From assembly GCA_023435225.1 (NCBI GenBank), contig JAEYRX010000076.1:1-55006 (forward strand): 55,006 nt of DNA. The letters run 5' to 3'. Below the pieces are notes generated by a model. The model was not told the origin of the DNA. It saw only the letters and a list, made by a program, of their open reading frames with translations, and did not search any database. Position numbers and translations under genes: made by a program. Source of the DNA: Bacillota bacterium (GTDB lineage: Bacteria > Bacillota > UBA4882 > UBA8346). Of the stretch, positions 43,370 to 52,489 are shown one piece after another; position 1 is the stretch's first letter, and every line of letters begins with the position of its first letter.

Positions 43370-43398
43370 ATTATAAACTTCTAAAAGAGCATTGTCAA
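43370..43398 (-). promoter_or_regulatory. Consensus promoter of the glycine riboswitch/glyA transcript
   Basis: Minus strand TTGACA (43393-43398), 17-base spacer, TATAAT (43370-43375): a perfect sigma-A promoter about 20 bases upstream of the first aptamer. Confidence 0.9.
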
Positions 43399-43563
43399 CC
43401 AATGGCAATAAAAGTGTATTAAAAATTGAGTTAACATTTAGTCCGCCTTAATATTTCCCTCTATGAGTATTTTATAGCATTGCTGCAAACCTACCTAATA
43501 AATTGGAAAATAATTTTTAACATATAATATGAATTCCAAATTTAACCGATAATTAACATATCT

Positions 43564-43650
43564 GAGGGATTTACATAATTAAGAATTTTGATAATGATCT
43601 CACTATATATTGTAGCTGAAATTAAATTAAGGTAATTATAAAATTCCCTA
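43564..43650. repeat. Palindromic repeat family 1, copy E (inverted, shortened)
   Basis: 87 bp in the opposite orientation to copies A-C: GAGGGATTTACATAATTA at the left, GGTAATTATAAAATTCCCT at the right, with only one half of the core (CACTATATATTGTAG). The rest of 43400-43727 shows no gene. Confidence 0.65.
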
Positions 43651-43727
43651 TATCAAAAAAATTAGAACATAATTGGAAGTATCAATTTTTAATTGAACTA
43701 TAAATTAATCAACAAGGAGAGCGAAAA

Positions 43728-45614
43728 ATGCTTAAAAAACGAAATTTAAGTACAAAATTAATTCTAATTATGCTTTTATTAGGGTTAGTTCCTTTGACCT
43801 TGCTTTGTTGCTATACTTTAATAACTAATCAATACGGTATATATCGACTATCAGTAAGCGATTTAAGCAAGAATGGAACCCTAAAGCGGCAGAATCTTGA
43901 AAACTGGATTCAAAAAGGAATTTCGGAACTAAAAGTAATGGCAGCTTCTCAGGATATTTATCAATCATTAAACTTACTAAAAGCAAATGGCTGGAATCGT
44001 AATTCTCCGAAATGGAAGGCAAGAGTACCAAATATGGACCGCTTTTTAACAACCTCAACTAACCAATTTAATTTACCGGCTGTAACCATAATTGGTGGAA
44101 ACGGTAGAATCGCATATTCTACCAGAAAGAATGACATCGGCATCGATATGAGTAATAGGCCCTATTTTAAAGAAACCATGCAGGGGAGAGTCACCATAAC
44201 CGATTGGTTTTATTCACCGGTTACAAAAGATTATGTAACGACTATAAGTGTCCCGGTGTACTCCTTGGGGGAGAATGGTGATGTAATTGCCGTCCTATTA
44301 ATTTTAGTACCGGTAGAGAGTTTTCAAAAAATGATGGTAGACGGAATTGGGAAAAACGGAGTAAAAACCAATGCCTATCTGATTGATAAGAGCGGGACAT
44401 TAATCACTAAACCTAATTTGGGCAGTTTAGAGCCTTTTAAAGATAAAATTAATACCACTGCAGCCCAAATATTAATGACAAATATCTCTTCCGGCCATAA
44501 CAATTTCGAAATGACCTCAGCTTATAAAGATTATCGCGGTGTTCCGGTCATTGGTTATTACGGGATACTTCAGATAGGCGCCAATACCTTCGGATTTATT
44601 ATGGAAGCTGAGTCAAAAGATTTACTGTCGGTAGTCTTCAAATTGCGTTTTTTAATCTTAACTTTCTGGTTAATTGCCGCAATAATTATCATTTTAACCA
44701 GCTGGTTATTTACTCGCAGCATTTCCAAACCAGTCATCCAAATTATTAGCGGCTTAAGCATCAGTTCAAATCAAGTAGCTGCGGCAGCGCAACAACTTTC
44801 TGCCGCAAGCCAGCAACTGTCTCAAGGCAGCTCAGAACAAGCAAGAAATATCGAAGAAACTTCCGCCACTTTAGAAAAATCGGCTTCAACGTTACAGGAA
44901 AATTTAAGTAATACTGAACAAGCAGCTAATCTCTCCGATAACACTAAAAAAGCTGCTGAAAAAGGTAATCTTGAGATGGCGGAAATGATGAACTCTATCA
45001 CTGAAATTACCCGATCCAGTGGTCAAATCTCAAAAATAATCAAAATAATCGATGATATCGCTTTTCAAACCAACATTCTAGCCTTAAATGCCGCCATCGA
45101 AGCTGCCAGGGCAGGAGAAGCCGGGATGGGGTTTGCAGTAGTGGCAGAGGAAGTTCGAAACTTGGCCCAAAGAAGCGCTCAAGCAGCAAATGACACAACA
45201 GTAATTATTGAAGCAAATATCGGAATTTCCGAACAAGGAGTTTCGGTAGCTGAAAAAGTGCGGGAAGCCCTAAAAGACATCACTAGCCAAGCTAAAAAGG
45301 TCAGCGCTCTAATGGAGGAACTTACTTTAGCCAGTCAAAATCATTCACAAGAAATAAAAACAATAATCAGCAACATTACCACTATGCAACAAATAACAAA
45401 TCAAACCGCTTCCAGTTCAGAAGAAAACGCCGCTACTTCCGAAGAATTAACCGCTCAAGCGGAAAATCTACGTGAAATAGTCCGGCAATTACAAGTACTG
45501 GTAAACGGAGAAACCAAAAAAACAAAACAAGCATTTAAGAATAATAAAACAGCTGCTCTCATTGGAACATCTCAAGTAAAACCGCCATATTTGACTGATA
45601 CTAATAAAAAATAA
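43728..45614 (+). CDS. Methyl-accepting chemotaxis protein with extracellular Cache domain
   Basis: 628 residues. Membrane segment about 11-33, an extracytoplasmic dCache_1-like domain (about 35-300; note AYSTRKNDIGIDMSNRPYFK and ITDWFYSPVTKDY), second membrane segment about 310-337, then a signalling domain with heptad repeats. The tip is FQTNILALNAAIEAARAGEA. Cache domains with the RPYFK/WFYSP pattern commonly bind amino acids or carboxylates; the ligand here is unknown. AAGGAGAG precedes the ATG. The gene is alone on the + strand between minus-strand genes, and family 4 repeats flank the glyA-to-chemoreceptor segment. Confidence 0.94.
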   Translation: MLKKRNLSTKLILIMLLLGLVPLTLLCCYTLITNQYGIYRLSVSDLSKNGTLKRQNLENWIQKGISELKVMAASQDIYQSLNLLKANGWNRNSPKWKARVPNMDRFLTTSTNQFNLPAVTIIGGNGRIAYSTRKNDIGIDMSNRPYFKETMQGRVTITDWFYSPVTKDYVTTISVPVYSLGENGDVIAVLLILVPVESFQKMMVDGIGKNGVKTNAYLIDKSGTLITKPNLGSLEPFKDKINTTAAQILMTNISSGHNNFEMTSAYKDYRGVPVIGYYGILQIGANTFGFIMEAESKDLLSVVFKLRFLILTFWLIAAIIIILTSWLFTRSISKPVIQIISGLSISSNQVAAAAQQLSAASQQLSQGSSEQARNIEETSATLEKSASTLQENLSNTEQAANLSDNTKKAAEKGNLEMAEMMNSITEITRSSGQISKIIKIIDDIAFQTNILALNAAIEAARAGEAGMGFAVVAEEVRNLAQRSAQAANDTTVIIEANIGISEQGVSVAEKVREALKDITSQAKKVSALMEELTLASQNHSQEIKTIISNITTMQQITNQTASSSEENAATSEELTAQAENLREIVRQLQVLVNGETKKTKQAFKNNKTAALIGTSQVKPPYLTDTNKK

Positions 45615-45624
45615 ATAATTACTA

Positions 45625-45723
45625 AGGAAGCGCTGATTAATCCGATTTTGTGCAAGCAAATATGCGGTATTAGGCATTTTGCGAAGCACAAAATCGTCAC
45701 TTATTCAATTAATCAGCGCTTCC
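45625..45723. repeat. Palindromic repeat family 4, copy b
   Basis: 99 bp, reverse complement of 41374-41473 with three differences. It lies 10 bases after the chemoreceptor stop codon and could act as its transcription terminator. Confidence 0.85.
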
Positions 45724-45812
45724 CTAAACAAAAAGGAACCGAAGTTAACGTGATAGACGAATTATACCTTCGATTCCCATATAAAAATGAAACAAATGTT
45801 GAATCATTATAT

Positions 45813-47447
45813 TTATTTTGCTGTTTTATCCCCGGAAGCTCCTCGGCTATATTTCAACGCCGCCCCAATAAACTCTTTAAATAACGGTTGCGGACGGTGT
45901 GGTCTGGATTTAAACTCCGGATGGAATTGAGTAGCCACAAACCAAGGATGACTCGGCAGTTCAATTATTTCAACCAGATGCCGGTCCGGTAGTATACCGG
46001 TGATTTTCAGGCCGGCTTGTTGGATCTTTGCTATATATTGATTATTCACCTCATAGCGGTGGCGGTGCCTTTCATAAATGACTTCTTTTTGATATGCTTG
46101 ATAAGCGATTGATTCTTCTTCCGGCGCTAGTTTCACCGGATCCAAGCCTAACCTCATTGTGCCGCCCATATCTTCAATCTCTTTTTGCTCGGGAAGTAAG
46201 TCAATAACCGGGTAAGACGTCTCCGGATCAAACTCGGAAGAGTTGGCATTGTTCATACCGCAAATATTTCTGGAATACTCTATAACCGCGCATTGCATTC
46301 CCAGGCAAATACCTAAAAATGGTATGTTTTGTTCCCGGGCTAATTGAATAGCGGCGATTTTGCCTTCAATTCCCCGGTTTCCGAAACCACCAGGCACCAA
46401 AATACCGTCAACCTTACCGATTACCTTTTCGGCGCCGTCCCGTTCAATTACTTCAGAGTTCACCCACTTAATATTTACCTGGGTTTCATGAGCAACCCCG
46501 CCGTGCCGTAAAGCCTCGGCCACACTTAAATAAGCATCGGGAAGTGAAACGTACTTACCAACAATCGCAATAGTAACTTTTTCCTTAGGTGATTTAATCT
46601 TGGCGACGATCTCCCGCCAAACCTTGAGATCCCTATCTTGGCAGTCCAGGTGTAAACGCTTGATTACTATATCATCAAGTCCGGTTTGTTCAAATAAAAG
46701 CGGAACTTCATAAATGGTTTTGGCATCCAAATTAGGAATAACCGCTTCTTTATCAATATCACAGAAGAGAGCGATTTTAGCTTTTAATTCATCGGAAAGA
46801 GGTTTCTCCGACCGACAAACTATTACATCCGGTTGAATACCGATACTCCTCAGTTCCTTCACGCTATGCTGGGTAGGTTTGGTTTTTAACTCCGCCGCTG
46901 CTCCAATAAAAGGCATCAGGGTAACATGGATATACATTACTTCGTCGCGCCCAACTTCACCTTTGAACTGACGAATAGCTTCCAAAAAGGGTAAACTTTC
47001 GATATCGCCGACCGTTCCGCCTACTTCAACAATAACTACGTCGGCCTGGCTTTCCTTGGCCACCCGGTGGATTCGTTCTTTAATTTCATTGGTAATGTGG
47101 GGAATAACCTGAACGGTACCGCCAAGAAAATCTCCCTTCCGCTCCTTGGTGATTACCGACCAGTAGATTTTACCAGTAGTTACATTATTGCTTTTGCTAA
47201 GATTAACATCGATAAATCGTTCATAATGACCAAGATCAAGATCGGTTTCAGCTCCATCATCAGTAACGAAAACCTCCCCGTGTTGGTAAGGACTCATCGT
47301 TCCCGGATCAACATTGATATAAGGATCCAATTTTAAAATAGAAACACTGACACCCCGGCTCTTTAAGAGACAACCCAAAGAAGCGGCGGTAATCCCTTTA
47401 CCAAGTGATGATACAACTCCTCCGGTAACAAAAATAAACTTCGCCAT
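45813..47447 (-). CDS. pyrG: CTP synthase
   Basis: 544 residues from the ATG at 47447, which matches the invariant family start (MAKFIFVTGGVVSSLGKGIT) and has GGAGGG upstream; a longer frame to 47507 is not supported. The N-terminal synthetase domain shows SILKLDPYINVDPGTMSP and the C-terminal glutamine amidotransferase domain shows VPGGFGNRG and LGICLGMQ (catalytic Cys), with the His-x-Glu of QFHPEF. It converts UTP to CTP with glutamine. Between a membrane protein gene and the chemoreceptor, with no clear operon partner. No pyrG-type attenuator leader with a G-rich initial run was found. Confidence 0.97.
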   Translation of the reverse strand: MAKFIFVTGGVVSSLGKGITAASLGCLLKSRGVSVSILKLDPYINVDPGTMSPYQHGEVFVTDDGAETDLDLGHYERFIDVNLSKSNNVTTGKIYWSVITKERKGDFLGGTVQVIPHITNEIKERIHRVAKESQADVVIVEVGGTVGDIESLPFLEAIRQFKGEVGRDEVMYIHVTLMPFIGAAAELKTKPTQHSVKELRSIGIQPDVIVCRSEKPLSDELKAKIALFCDIDKEAVIPNLDAKTIYEVPLLFEQTGLDDIVIKRLHLDCQDRDLKVWREIVAKIKSPKEKVTIAIVGKYVSLPDAYLSVAEALRHGGVAHETQVNIKWVNSEVIERDGAEKVIGKVDGILVPGGFGNRGIEGKIAAIQLAREQNIPFLGICLGMQCAVIEYSRNICGMNNANSSEFDPETSYPVIDLLPEQKEIEDMGGTMRLGLDPVKLAPEEESIAYQAYQKEVIYERHRHRYEVNNQYIAKIQQAGLKITGILPDRHLVEIIELPSHPWFVATQFHPEFKSRPHRPQPLFKEFIGAALKYSRGASGDKTAK

Positions 47448-47528
47448 CGAAATACCCTCCTGCAAACCTATTAGAGTCTGTTTTAAAATGTCAAAATATA
47501 AAATCAAGCAATTTTGAAACAGCTTTTA

Positions 47529-48242
47529 TTAGTCATATTTTTGATAGATTAGTTCAAATCCTTTATCGGTAACATAAACCACCAAAGCCGCATAAATCAA
47601 TACTAAAGGAAATACCGTTCCGATACTTATCAGCATCACCAATCCCAATAAAGCGCCCAACCAAATAGTCAAGCCGATATTATCCATAGTTAGTAAGAAT
47701 GATTTTTTAATTGTCTTTTTCAGAGTATTATCAATGCATATCAAAGGATGATAATAAAAAGATGTTAATACGGTAATAAATAAAATATAAATTGACAATA
47801 TCCCCGGTATTATCAATAAAAGATTTGAACTGCCGAAAGCAATTTTAATATTAAACAATAGAAAAGAAACTACCAAAGAATAAAGCCAGTGAATCCCGGC
47901 AGAGCGCCAATAGACTTTTTTTAAGACTTGCCAGAACAGTTTTAAAGAAGGATAATCATTTTTTCTTTCCTGATACAATCCATAAAAAGTTGTCATTAAA
48001 GGCCCCGTACACAAACCATTCCAAAATCCGATACCAACCATACTAAAGATAAAAAAACCGAACTGGTCCTGCTGCGGCATATTCAACCCTGAAGAAAATA
48101 CTGTACCCAGAAATAAAATTGGTAAATAACCAAGAAACCATACCGCGCTTACTAAGACCGTAAAACCCATTGAACGGTATAATTCAATCACTGATGTTTT
48201 TAACACCGTTCCAAAAGTAGGCAAGAGTGGAAGTTTTCTCAT
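47529..48242 (-). CDS. Integral membrane protein, YesL/DUF624-like
   Basis: 237 residues with six hydrophobic segments (about 25-50, 70-95, 110-135, 140-165, 185-200, 205-225). The pattern of an amphipathic N-terminus, a TGPLMTTFYGLYQERKNDYP loop and paired helices resembles YesL/DUF624 membrane proteins often found beside sugar transport genes. Function unknown. Here it sits between argS and pyrG with GAAAGGAG before the ATG. The spacing of 86 bases from argS suggests possible co-transcription. Family assignment is tentative. Confidence 0.7.
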   Translation of the reverse strand: MRKLPLLPTFGTVLKTSVIELYRSMGFTVLVSAVWFLGYLPILFLGTVFSSGLNMPQQDQFGFFIFSMVGIGFWNGLCTGPLMTTFYGLYQERKNDYPSLKLFWQVLKKVYWRSAGIHWLYSLVVSFLLFNIKIAFGSSNLLLIIPGILSIYILFITVLTSFYYHPLICIDNTLKKTIKKSFLLTMDNIGLTIWLGALLGLVMLISIGTVFPLVLIYAALVVYVTDKGFELIYQKYD

Positions 48243-48328
48243 TTCCGCTCCTTTCTTATATGTTGTATGTTAGAACAACATATATTTCCAAAATTTTATT
48301 TTTAAGGTTTTAAAATTGTCAATTAATA

Positions 48329-50008
48329 CTACATTTTCTCCGGCGCCGATACTCCTAATAACGTAAGGCCTCTTTGAAATACATAACTAAGTCCTTTGGC
48401 CAATCCCAACCGGGCTTTAGTCTGTTCCAAATCTTCGTTGATGAAACGCCGGCGGTTATAATAAGAATGAAACATGGTGGCTAATTCCATTAAATAGCCG
48501 GTTAACCTATGTGGCTCCCGTTTCGCAGCGGCTTCACTAATCAAATCCGGAAAATGGGCGGCTTTTTCCAATAATTCTTTCTCCTCGTCATCCCAATACT
48601 GCAATAGTCCCGGTCCATAATCGATCATCAATTGTTCCGGAGTTGCCTGCCGGAATATACTGCAAATCCTGGCAAAAGCGTATTGAACATAAAAAACCGG
48701 ATTTTCATTAGTTTGTGATTTAGCCAAATCCAGATCAAAATCCAGATGACTATCGGGGCTCCGCATCAAGAAAAACCAACGGGCAACATCATTACCGACT
48801 TCTTCCAACAGATCGGTCATAGTAATAAACTCACCCCGCCGTTTAGACATTTTAAAGGGTTGCCCATCCTTCAGTAAGTTAATCTGTTGGGCGATTAGCA
48901 CCTCCAAACGGGCAGGTTCTATCCCTAATGCCGCCATAGCCGCTTTCATCCGCGCAATATAACCATGATGATCCGGTCCCCAGATATCAATAACCAAATC
49001 AAATCCCCGGTTAAATTTATCCAAATGATATGCTATATCCGAAGTGAAGTAGGTAGTCCGTCCATCAGCCGTATTTAGAACCCGATCCTTGTCATCGCCG
49101 AAATCGGTGGTTCGTAGCCATAAAGCTCCATCTTTCGAGAAAATTAATCCTTTATGCTCTAAAATTTCTAATACTGCCGGAACAGCCCCTTTTTCATGAA
49201 GGCTTTTTTCACTGAACCAACAATCATAATTGACCCCATAGTTTTTTAGATCCTCTTTTTGCATCGCTAAAATCTTGGTATACCCCAAATCCCTGAAGAG
49301 ATTAACCCGTTCGGCTTCCGGATACTGTAAATACTCATTACCCTTTTCGGTAATAATCTCCCGGGCTATATCATAAAGATATTCTCCTCTATATCCGTCT
49401 TCCGGAAACTGCGCTTCTTCTCCTAATAACTCCCGGTACCTGGCATCCAATGAACGCCCAAGAGTCTGAACTTGTACTCCAAAATCATTAACATAATACT
49501 CCCGCCAAGCTTTAGCTCCACAAGCAGTAAATAAATTGCCCAAGGTATCTCCCAAGGCTGCCGCCCTAGCATTCACCACATTCATCGGACCAACCGGATT
49601 AGCGCTGACAAATTCTAGTTGAATATTCATTCCGTCCATATCCGGACTGTTGCCAAATTGATCCTTCTGGGCAACGATCGACTCCAAGACCTCATCTACC
49701 CATAAGTCATTTAAATAAAAGTTTATAAACCCCGGACCGGCTACTTCTATTTTTTCAATATAGGAATTCGCTGCCATATTATTGATTATTATTTGAGCCA
49801 CCTCGCGAGGGGCCTTTTTTACGGTTTTGGCTAGAACCATAGCCAGGTTTGAAGCAAAATTACCGTGGCTTTTATCCTTAGGGATTTCCAGATTGACCTC
49901 CGGTAATTCATCAAAAGCCAATTGCCCGTTATCGTGGGCTGTAATAGCGGATTGTTTTAAAGAATCCTTTAAACTTTCCTTAACTCGACGTGTGACAATC
50001 TTGTTCAT
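48329..50008 (-). CDS. argS: Arginyl-tRNA synthetase
   Basis: 559 residues, class I synthetase. The N-terminal tRNA-binding domain (about 1-110) is followed by the HIGH-like motif in FVSANPVGPMNVVNARAAALG (the His-x-Gly-His is replaced by the PVGPMNV variant), then KMSKRRGEF as the KMSKS motif and a C-terminal DALR anticodon-binding domain. ArgS with VGPMNVxxARxxxxGD variants is known in some Firmicutes. AAGGAG precedes the ATG. Housekeeping function. Confidence 0.95.
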   Translation of the reverse strand: MNKIVTRRVKESLKDSLKQSAITAHDNGQLAFDELPEVNLEIPKDKSHGNFASNLAMVLAKTVKKAPREVAQIIINNMAANSYIEKIEVAGPGFINFYLNDLWVDEVLESIVAQKDQFGNSPDMDGMNIQLEFVSANPVGPMNVVNARAAALGDTLGNLFTACGAKAWREYYVNDFGVQVQTLGRSLDARYRELLGEEAQFPEDGYRGEYLYDIAREIITEKGNEYLQYPEAERVNLFRDLGYTKILAMQKEDLKNYGVNYDCWFSEKSLHEKGAVPAVLEILEHKGLIFSKDGALWLRTTDFGDDKDRVLNTADGRTTYFTSDIAYHLDKFNRGFDLVIDIWGPDHHGYIARMKAAMAALGIEPARLEVLIAQQINLLKDGQPFKMSKRRGEFITMTDLLEEVGNDVARWFFLMRSPDSHLDFDLDLAKSQTNENPVFYVQYAFARICSIFRQATPEQLMIDYGPGLLQYWDDEEKELLEKAAHFPDLISEAAAKREPHRLTGYLMELATMFHSYYNRRRFINEDLEQTKARLGLAKGLSYVFQRGLTLLGVSAPEKM

Positions 50009-50100
50009 TTCAAACTCCTTACTTTAGAGCAATTGACAATTGAGAATTGACAATTGACAATGAAATTTAAGAACTCCTCAATAACTCAAATATCATAGCA

Positions 50101-50124
50101 GAAAGGTCACCGAGGTGACCTTTC
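50101..50124 (-). terminator. Hairpin after the FmdB-type gene
   Basis: Exact arms GAAAGGTCAC / GTGACCTTTC with a 4-base loop, starting three bases after the stop codon of the zinc ribbon gene. No strong T-run follows, so termination may be partial. Confidence 0.6.
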
Positions 50125-50126
50125 AT

Positions 50127-50429
50127 TTAGGACGCTTTGCTTTCATTTTTTGGAGATACTGACTCTTTAGATTCGGTACTTTTCCCTTCAGTTTTAGCAG
50201 GGGTCGTTGAAGAACCACTGGAACTATCACCGGTAGCTTTCTTCTGATAATCTCCCGATCTATAGTCGGTGGTATGGAAGCCAGACCCTTTAAAAATAAT
50301 GTTATTGTTCCGGCTGATTAAGCGTTGTACTTCCGAATCGCAATTTGGGCACTTAGTAAGTATGGTGGTGATGCTATGAAAGTGCTCAAATATTCCACAT
50401 TTCTGGCAGTTATACTCATACGTCGGCAT
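50127..50429 (-). CDS. FmdB-family zinc ribbon protein
   Basis: 100 residues. The N-terminal half is a FmdB/CxxC_CxxC_SSSS zinc ribbon: PTYEYNCQKCGIFEHF, then TKCPNCDSEVQRLIS, with the GSGFHTTDYR tail typical of the family. The rest is a Ser/Thr/Lys-rich low-complexity tail. AAGGAGGTG precedes the ATG. Function is not well established; named after a regulator of formamidase genes. A hairpin terminator follows. Confidence 0.88.
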   Translation of the reverse strand: MPTYEYNCQKCGIFEHFHSITTILTKCPNCDSEVQRLISRNNNIIFKGSGFHTTDYRSGDYQKKATGDSSSGSSTTPAKTEGKSTESKESVSPKNESKAS

Positions 50430-50453
50430 GGCTTCACCTCCTTCTTGAACTGT

Positions 50454-50539
50454 ATAAGTTGAATTAAATTTTGATTGAAAGCCATTTACATTCGGCTTTT
50501 GGAATGCAAATCTTATATAAAGAATTTACTTCATCCTAT
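50454..50539. repeat. Palindromic repeat family 2, copy c (hybrid ends)
   Basis: 86 bp. Left end ATAAGTTGAATTAAAT is of the copy d type, right end ATTTACTTCATCCTAT of the copy a type, and the core CATTCGGCTTTTGGAATGCA is of copy a type. This looks like a recombinant of the two subfamilies. It lies directly upstream of the FmdB-type gene. Confidence 0.7.
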
Positions 50540-50722
50540 ATATATAAAAATTGAAAACTATTTTTAAAATAGCCAAAACTTTAAGACCTTAAACAAGAAT
50601 ATATTAAGGTAAAAAAGGGCGCTTGTCAAGAAAGTTGGTCTAAAAGTTCACAGAAAAACATAAAAACATTTCTAAACACTGAGACATTAAGGTACAGAGT
50701 TTTTTATTAATATAATTTTCTT

Positions 50723-52093
50723 TCATCCCATCATCTTCTTCAACATTTTTAAACGATTTTTATAAGGCGGATAGCGAAGCGGTATATCGATCAGGTTGGA
50801 TTTTTTTAAAATACTCTTTTGATGGGAAAAGGTATCAAAACTTGCTTTTCCGTGATATCCCCCCAAACCGCTCTCGCCAACACCGCCAAATGGTAAATAG
50901 GGAGTCGCCAGGTGGACAATGGTATCGTTAATACAGCCACCGCCAAAGGATGTATTATTGATGATAAATCTTTCATTATTCTTATCTTTAGTAAATAAAT
51001 ACAATGCCAATGGTTTCGGCTGTTGATTTACCATGTTAACTGCTTCCGCTATGTTATTGAATTCCATTAGGGGTAATAAGGGCCCAAATATCTCTTCCTG
51101 CATAATCGGGGTCTCCCAGGTTACATTATCTATGATCGTTGGCTCAATTTGATTGGTTTGACCGTTATATTGCCCGCCAAAAACAACTGACCCGCTTTTC
51201 ATTAGGTTAAGTAAACGGTCAAAATGCCTTTTGTTAATAATTTTGGGGTATTCCGGATTGTTGCCAGGATTTTCACTATAGAATTGAATAATATACTCCT
51301 TCATTTTAGCGAGAAGCTTATCTTTAACAACGCTATGCACTAATAAATAATCCGGGGCTACACAAGTTTGGCCGGCATTTAAAAACTTCCCCCAGACAAT
51401 TCTTTTAGCTGCCAGATTAATATCAACTGTTTCATCTACAATGCAGGGGCTTTTACCTCCCAGTTCCAGGGTTACCGGTGTAAGATACTTGGAGGCCGCT
51501 TCCATTATCAACTTTCCCACTGATACGCTGCCGGTAAAAAAGATATAATCAAACTTTTCAGCCAGTAGTTGTTTACTTACATCAGTTCCACCCTGAATTA
51601 CTGCGATAAAGGATGGGTCAAAACTCTCTTTGATAATTTTTTCAATGACTGCGGAAATTTCCGGTGAATGCTCCGAAGGTTTGATTATGGAGCAGTTTCC
51701 GGCTGCAATAGCGCCGATTAACGGTCCTATCGCCAATTGGAAAGGATAATTCCAAGGTGAAATAATTAATACTACTCCGTATGGTTCGGAGTATATACGG
51801 CTGGAACTTAGAAAATGGACCATTGGGGTTTTTACTTTTTTCGGTTTTGTCCAGGCTGCTAAATGTTTTATGGCAAATTTTATTTCTTCTAAGACCATGC
51901 CAATCTCCGAGGCATAGGTTTCAAAGGGGGATTTATTTAAGTCTTTCTGTAATGCAGCCATTATTTCCGACTCGTTTTTAATAATCGCTTCTCTTAGGAG
52001 TTTCAATTTTTCCATTCGAAAAGCAATATCTCGGGTTATTCCGGTATTAAAGTAAGATTTTTGGGTTTCGATTATTGTTTTAAGGTCAGGCAT
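50723..52093 (-). CDS. Aldehyde dehydrogenase (ALDH3 type)
   Basis: 456 residues from the ATG at 52093, the usual ALDH3 length; GGAGGAATT lies just upstream, whereas the longer frame to 52141 has no site. Catalytic elements: Glu in TLELGGKSPCIVD, Cys in LNAGQTCVAPDYLLV, and SPWNYPFQLAIGPLIGAIAAGN for the cofactor fold; the C-terminal LPFGGVGESGLGGYHGKASF is family-typical. NAD(P)-dependent oxidation of medium-chain or aromatic aldehydes to acids. It is alone, downstream of the 348-base gap that precedes the toxin gene. Confidence 0.93.
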   Translation of the reverse strand: MPDLKTIIETQKSYFNTGITRDIAFRMEKLKLLREAIIKNESEIMAALQKDLNKSPFETYASEIGMVLEEIKFAIKHLAAWTKPKKVKTPMVHFLSSSRIYSEPYGVVLIISPWNYPFQLAIGPLIGAIAAGNCSIIKPSEHSPEISAVIEKIIKESFDPSFIAVIQGGTDVSKQLLAEKFDYIFFTGSVSVGKLIMEAASKYLTPVTLELGGKSPCIVDETVDINLAAKRIVWGKFLNAGQTCVAPDYLLVHSVVKDKLLAKMKEYIIQFYSENPGNNPEYPKIINKRHFDRLLNLMKSGSVVFGGQYNGQTNQIEPTIIDNVTWETPIMQEEIFGPLLPLMEFNNIAEAVNMVNQQPKPLALYLFTKDKNNERFIINNTSFGGGCINDTIVHLATPYLPFGGVGESGLGGYHGKASFDTFSHQKSILKKSNLIDIPLRYPPYKNRLKMLKKMMG

Positions 52094-52185
52094 TAGGAAT
52101 TCCTCCAGCGATTTTAAAGATATAAACCATTTAGTAAACATTATATTATGATAATTTAGTTATAATTTATCTGTTTTAAATTCTC

Positions 52186-52245
52186 ATCCCGAGTTTAATT
52201 TCCTTTATTTAATACCAGTTCTTTGGAAAAAATTAAACCCGGGAT
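52186..52245. repeat. Imperfect inverted repeat in the 52142-52489 gap
   Basis: Arms ATCCCGAGTTTAATTTCC (52186-52203) and GGAAAAAATTAAACCCGGGAT (described by its ends, 52225-52245), about 18 pairs with a 3-base bulge and a 21-base centre. The rest of the gap holds only the palindrome at 52413 and the toxin promoter; no gene seen. Confidence 0.5.
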
Positions 52246-52412
52246 TGTCGGTAAATAGGCTGTGAGGATTATTTTTGTAGTCAGAAAAGGTCTAAGAACG
52301 ATCCTATCCTTTAAAAGGAATCTGTTTGGCGTTGTAAGTCTTTGGCAACTAACTGTAGGCCAACTTCAGCGTAAATATTCCGATTGACATAAATCAATTA
52401 TGTGTTAGAAGT

Positions 52413-52428
52413 TATGTAATATTACATA
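52413..52428. promoter_or_regulatory. Perfect 16-bp palindrome upstream of the PemK/MazF toxin gene
   Basis: TATGTAATATTACATA, ending 25 bases before a TATAAT box (52454-52459). The position suits an operator for autoregulation of a toxin locus. Confidence 0.5.
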
Positions 52429-52489
52429 GTATTAGATCTTTAAAAAAACATGGTATAATTATACAAGTAAATTATAAAGAGGTATCGTT

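Noticed and set aside
18631..43650. Family 1 elements as insertion sequences
   Set aside because: No copy encodes a transposase, and no clear target-site duplication can be seen by eye; they are reported as palindromic repeats only.
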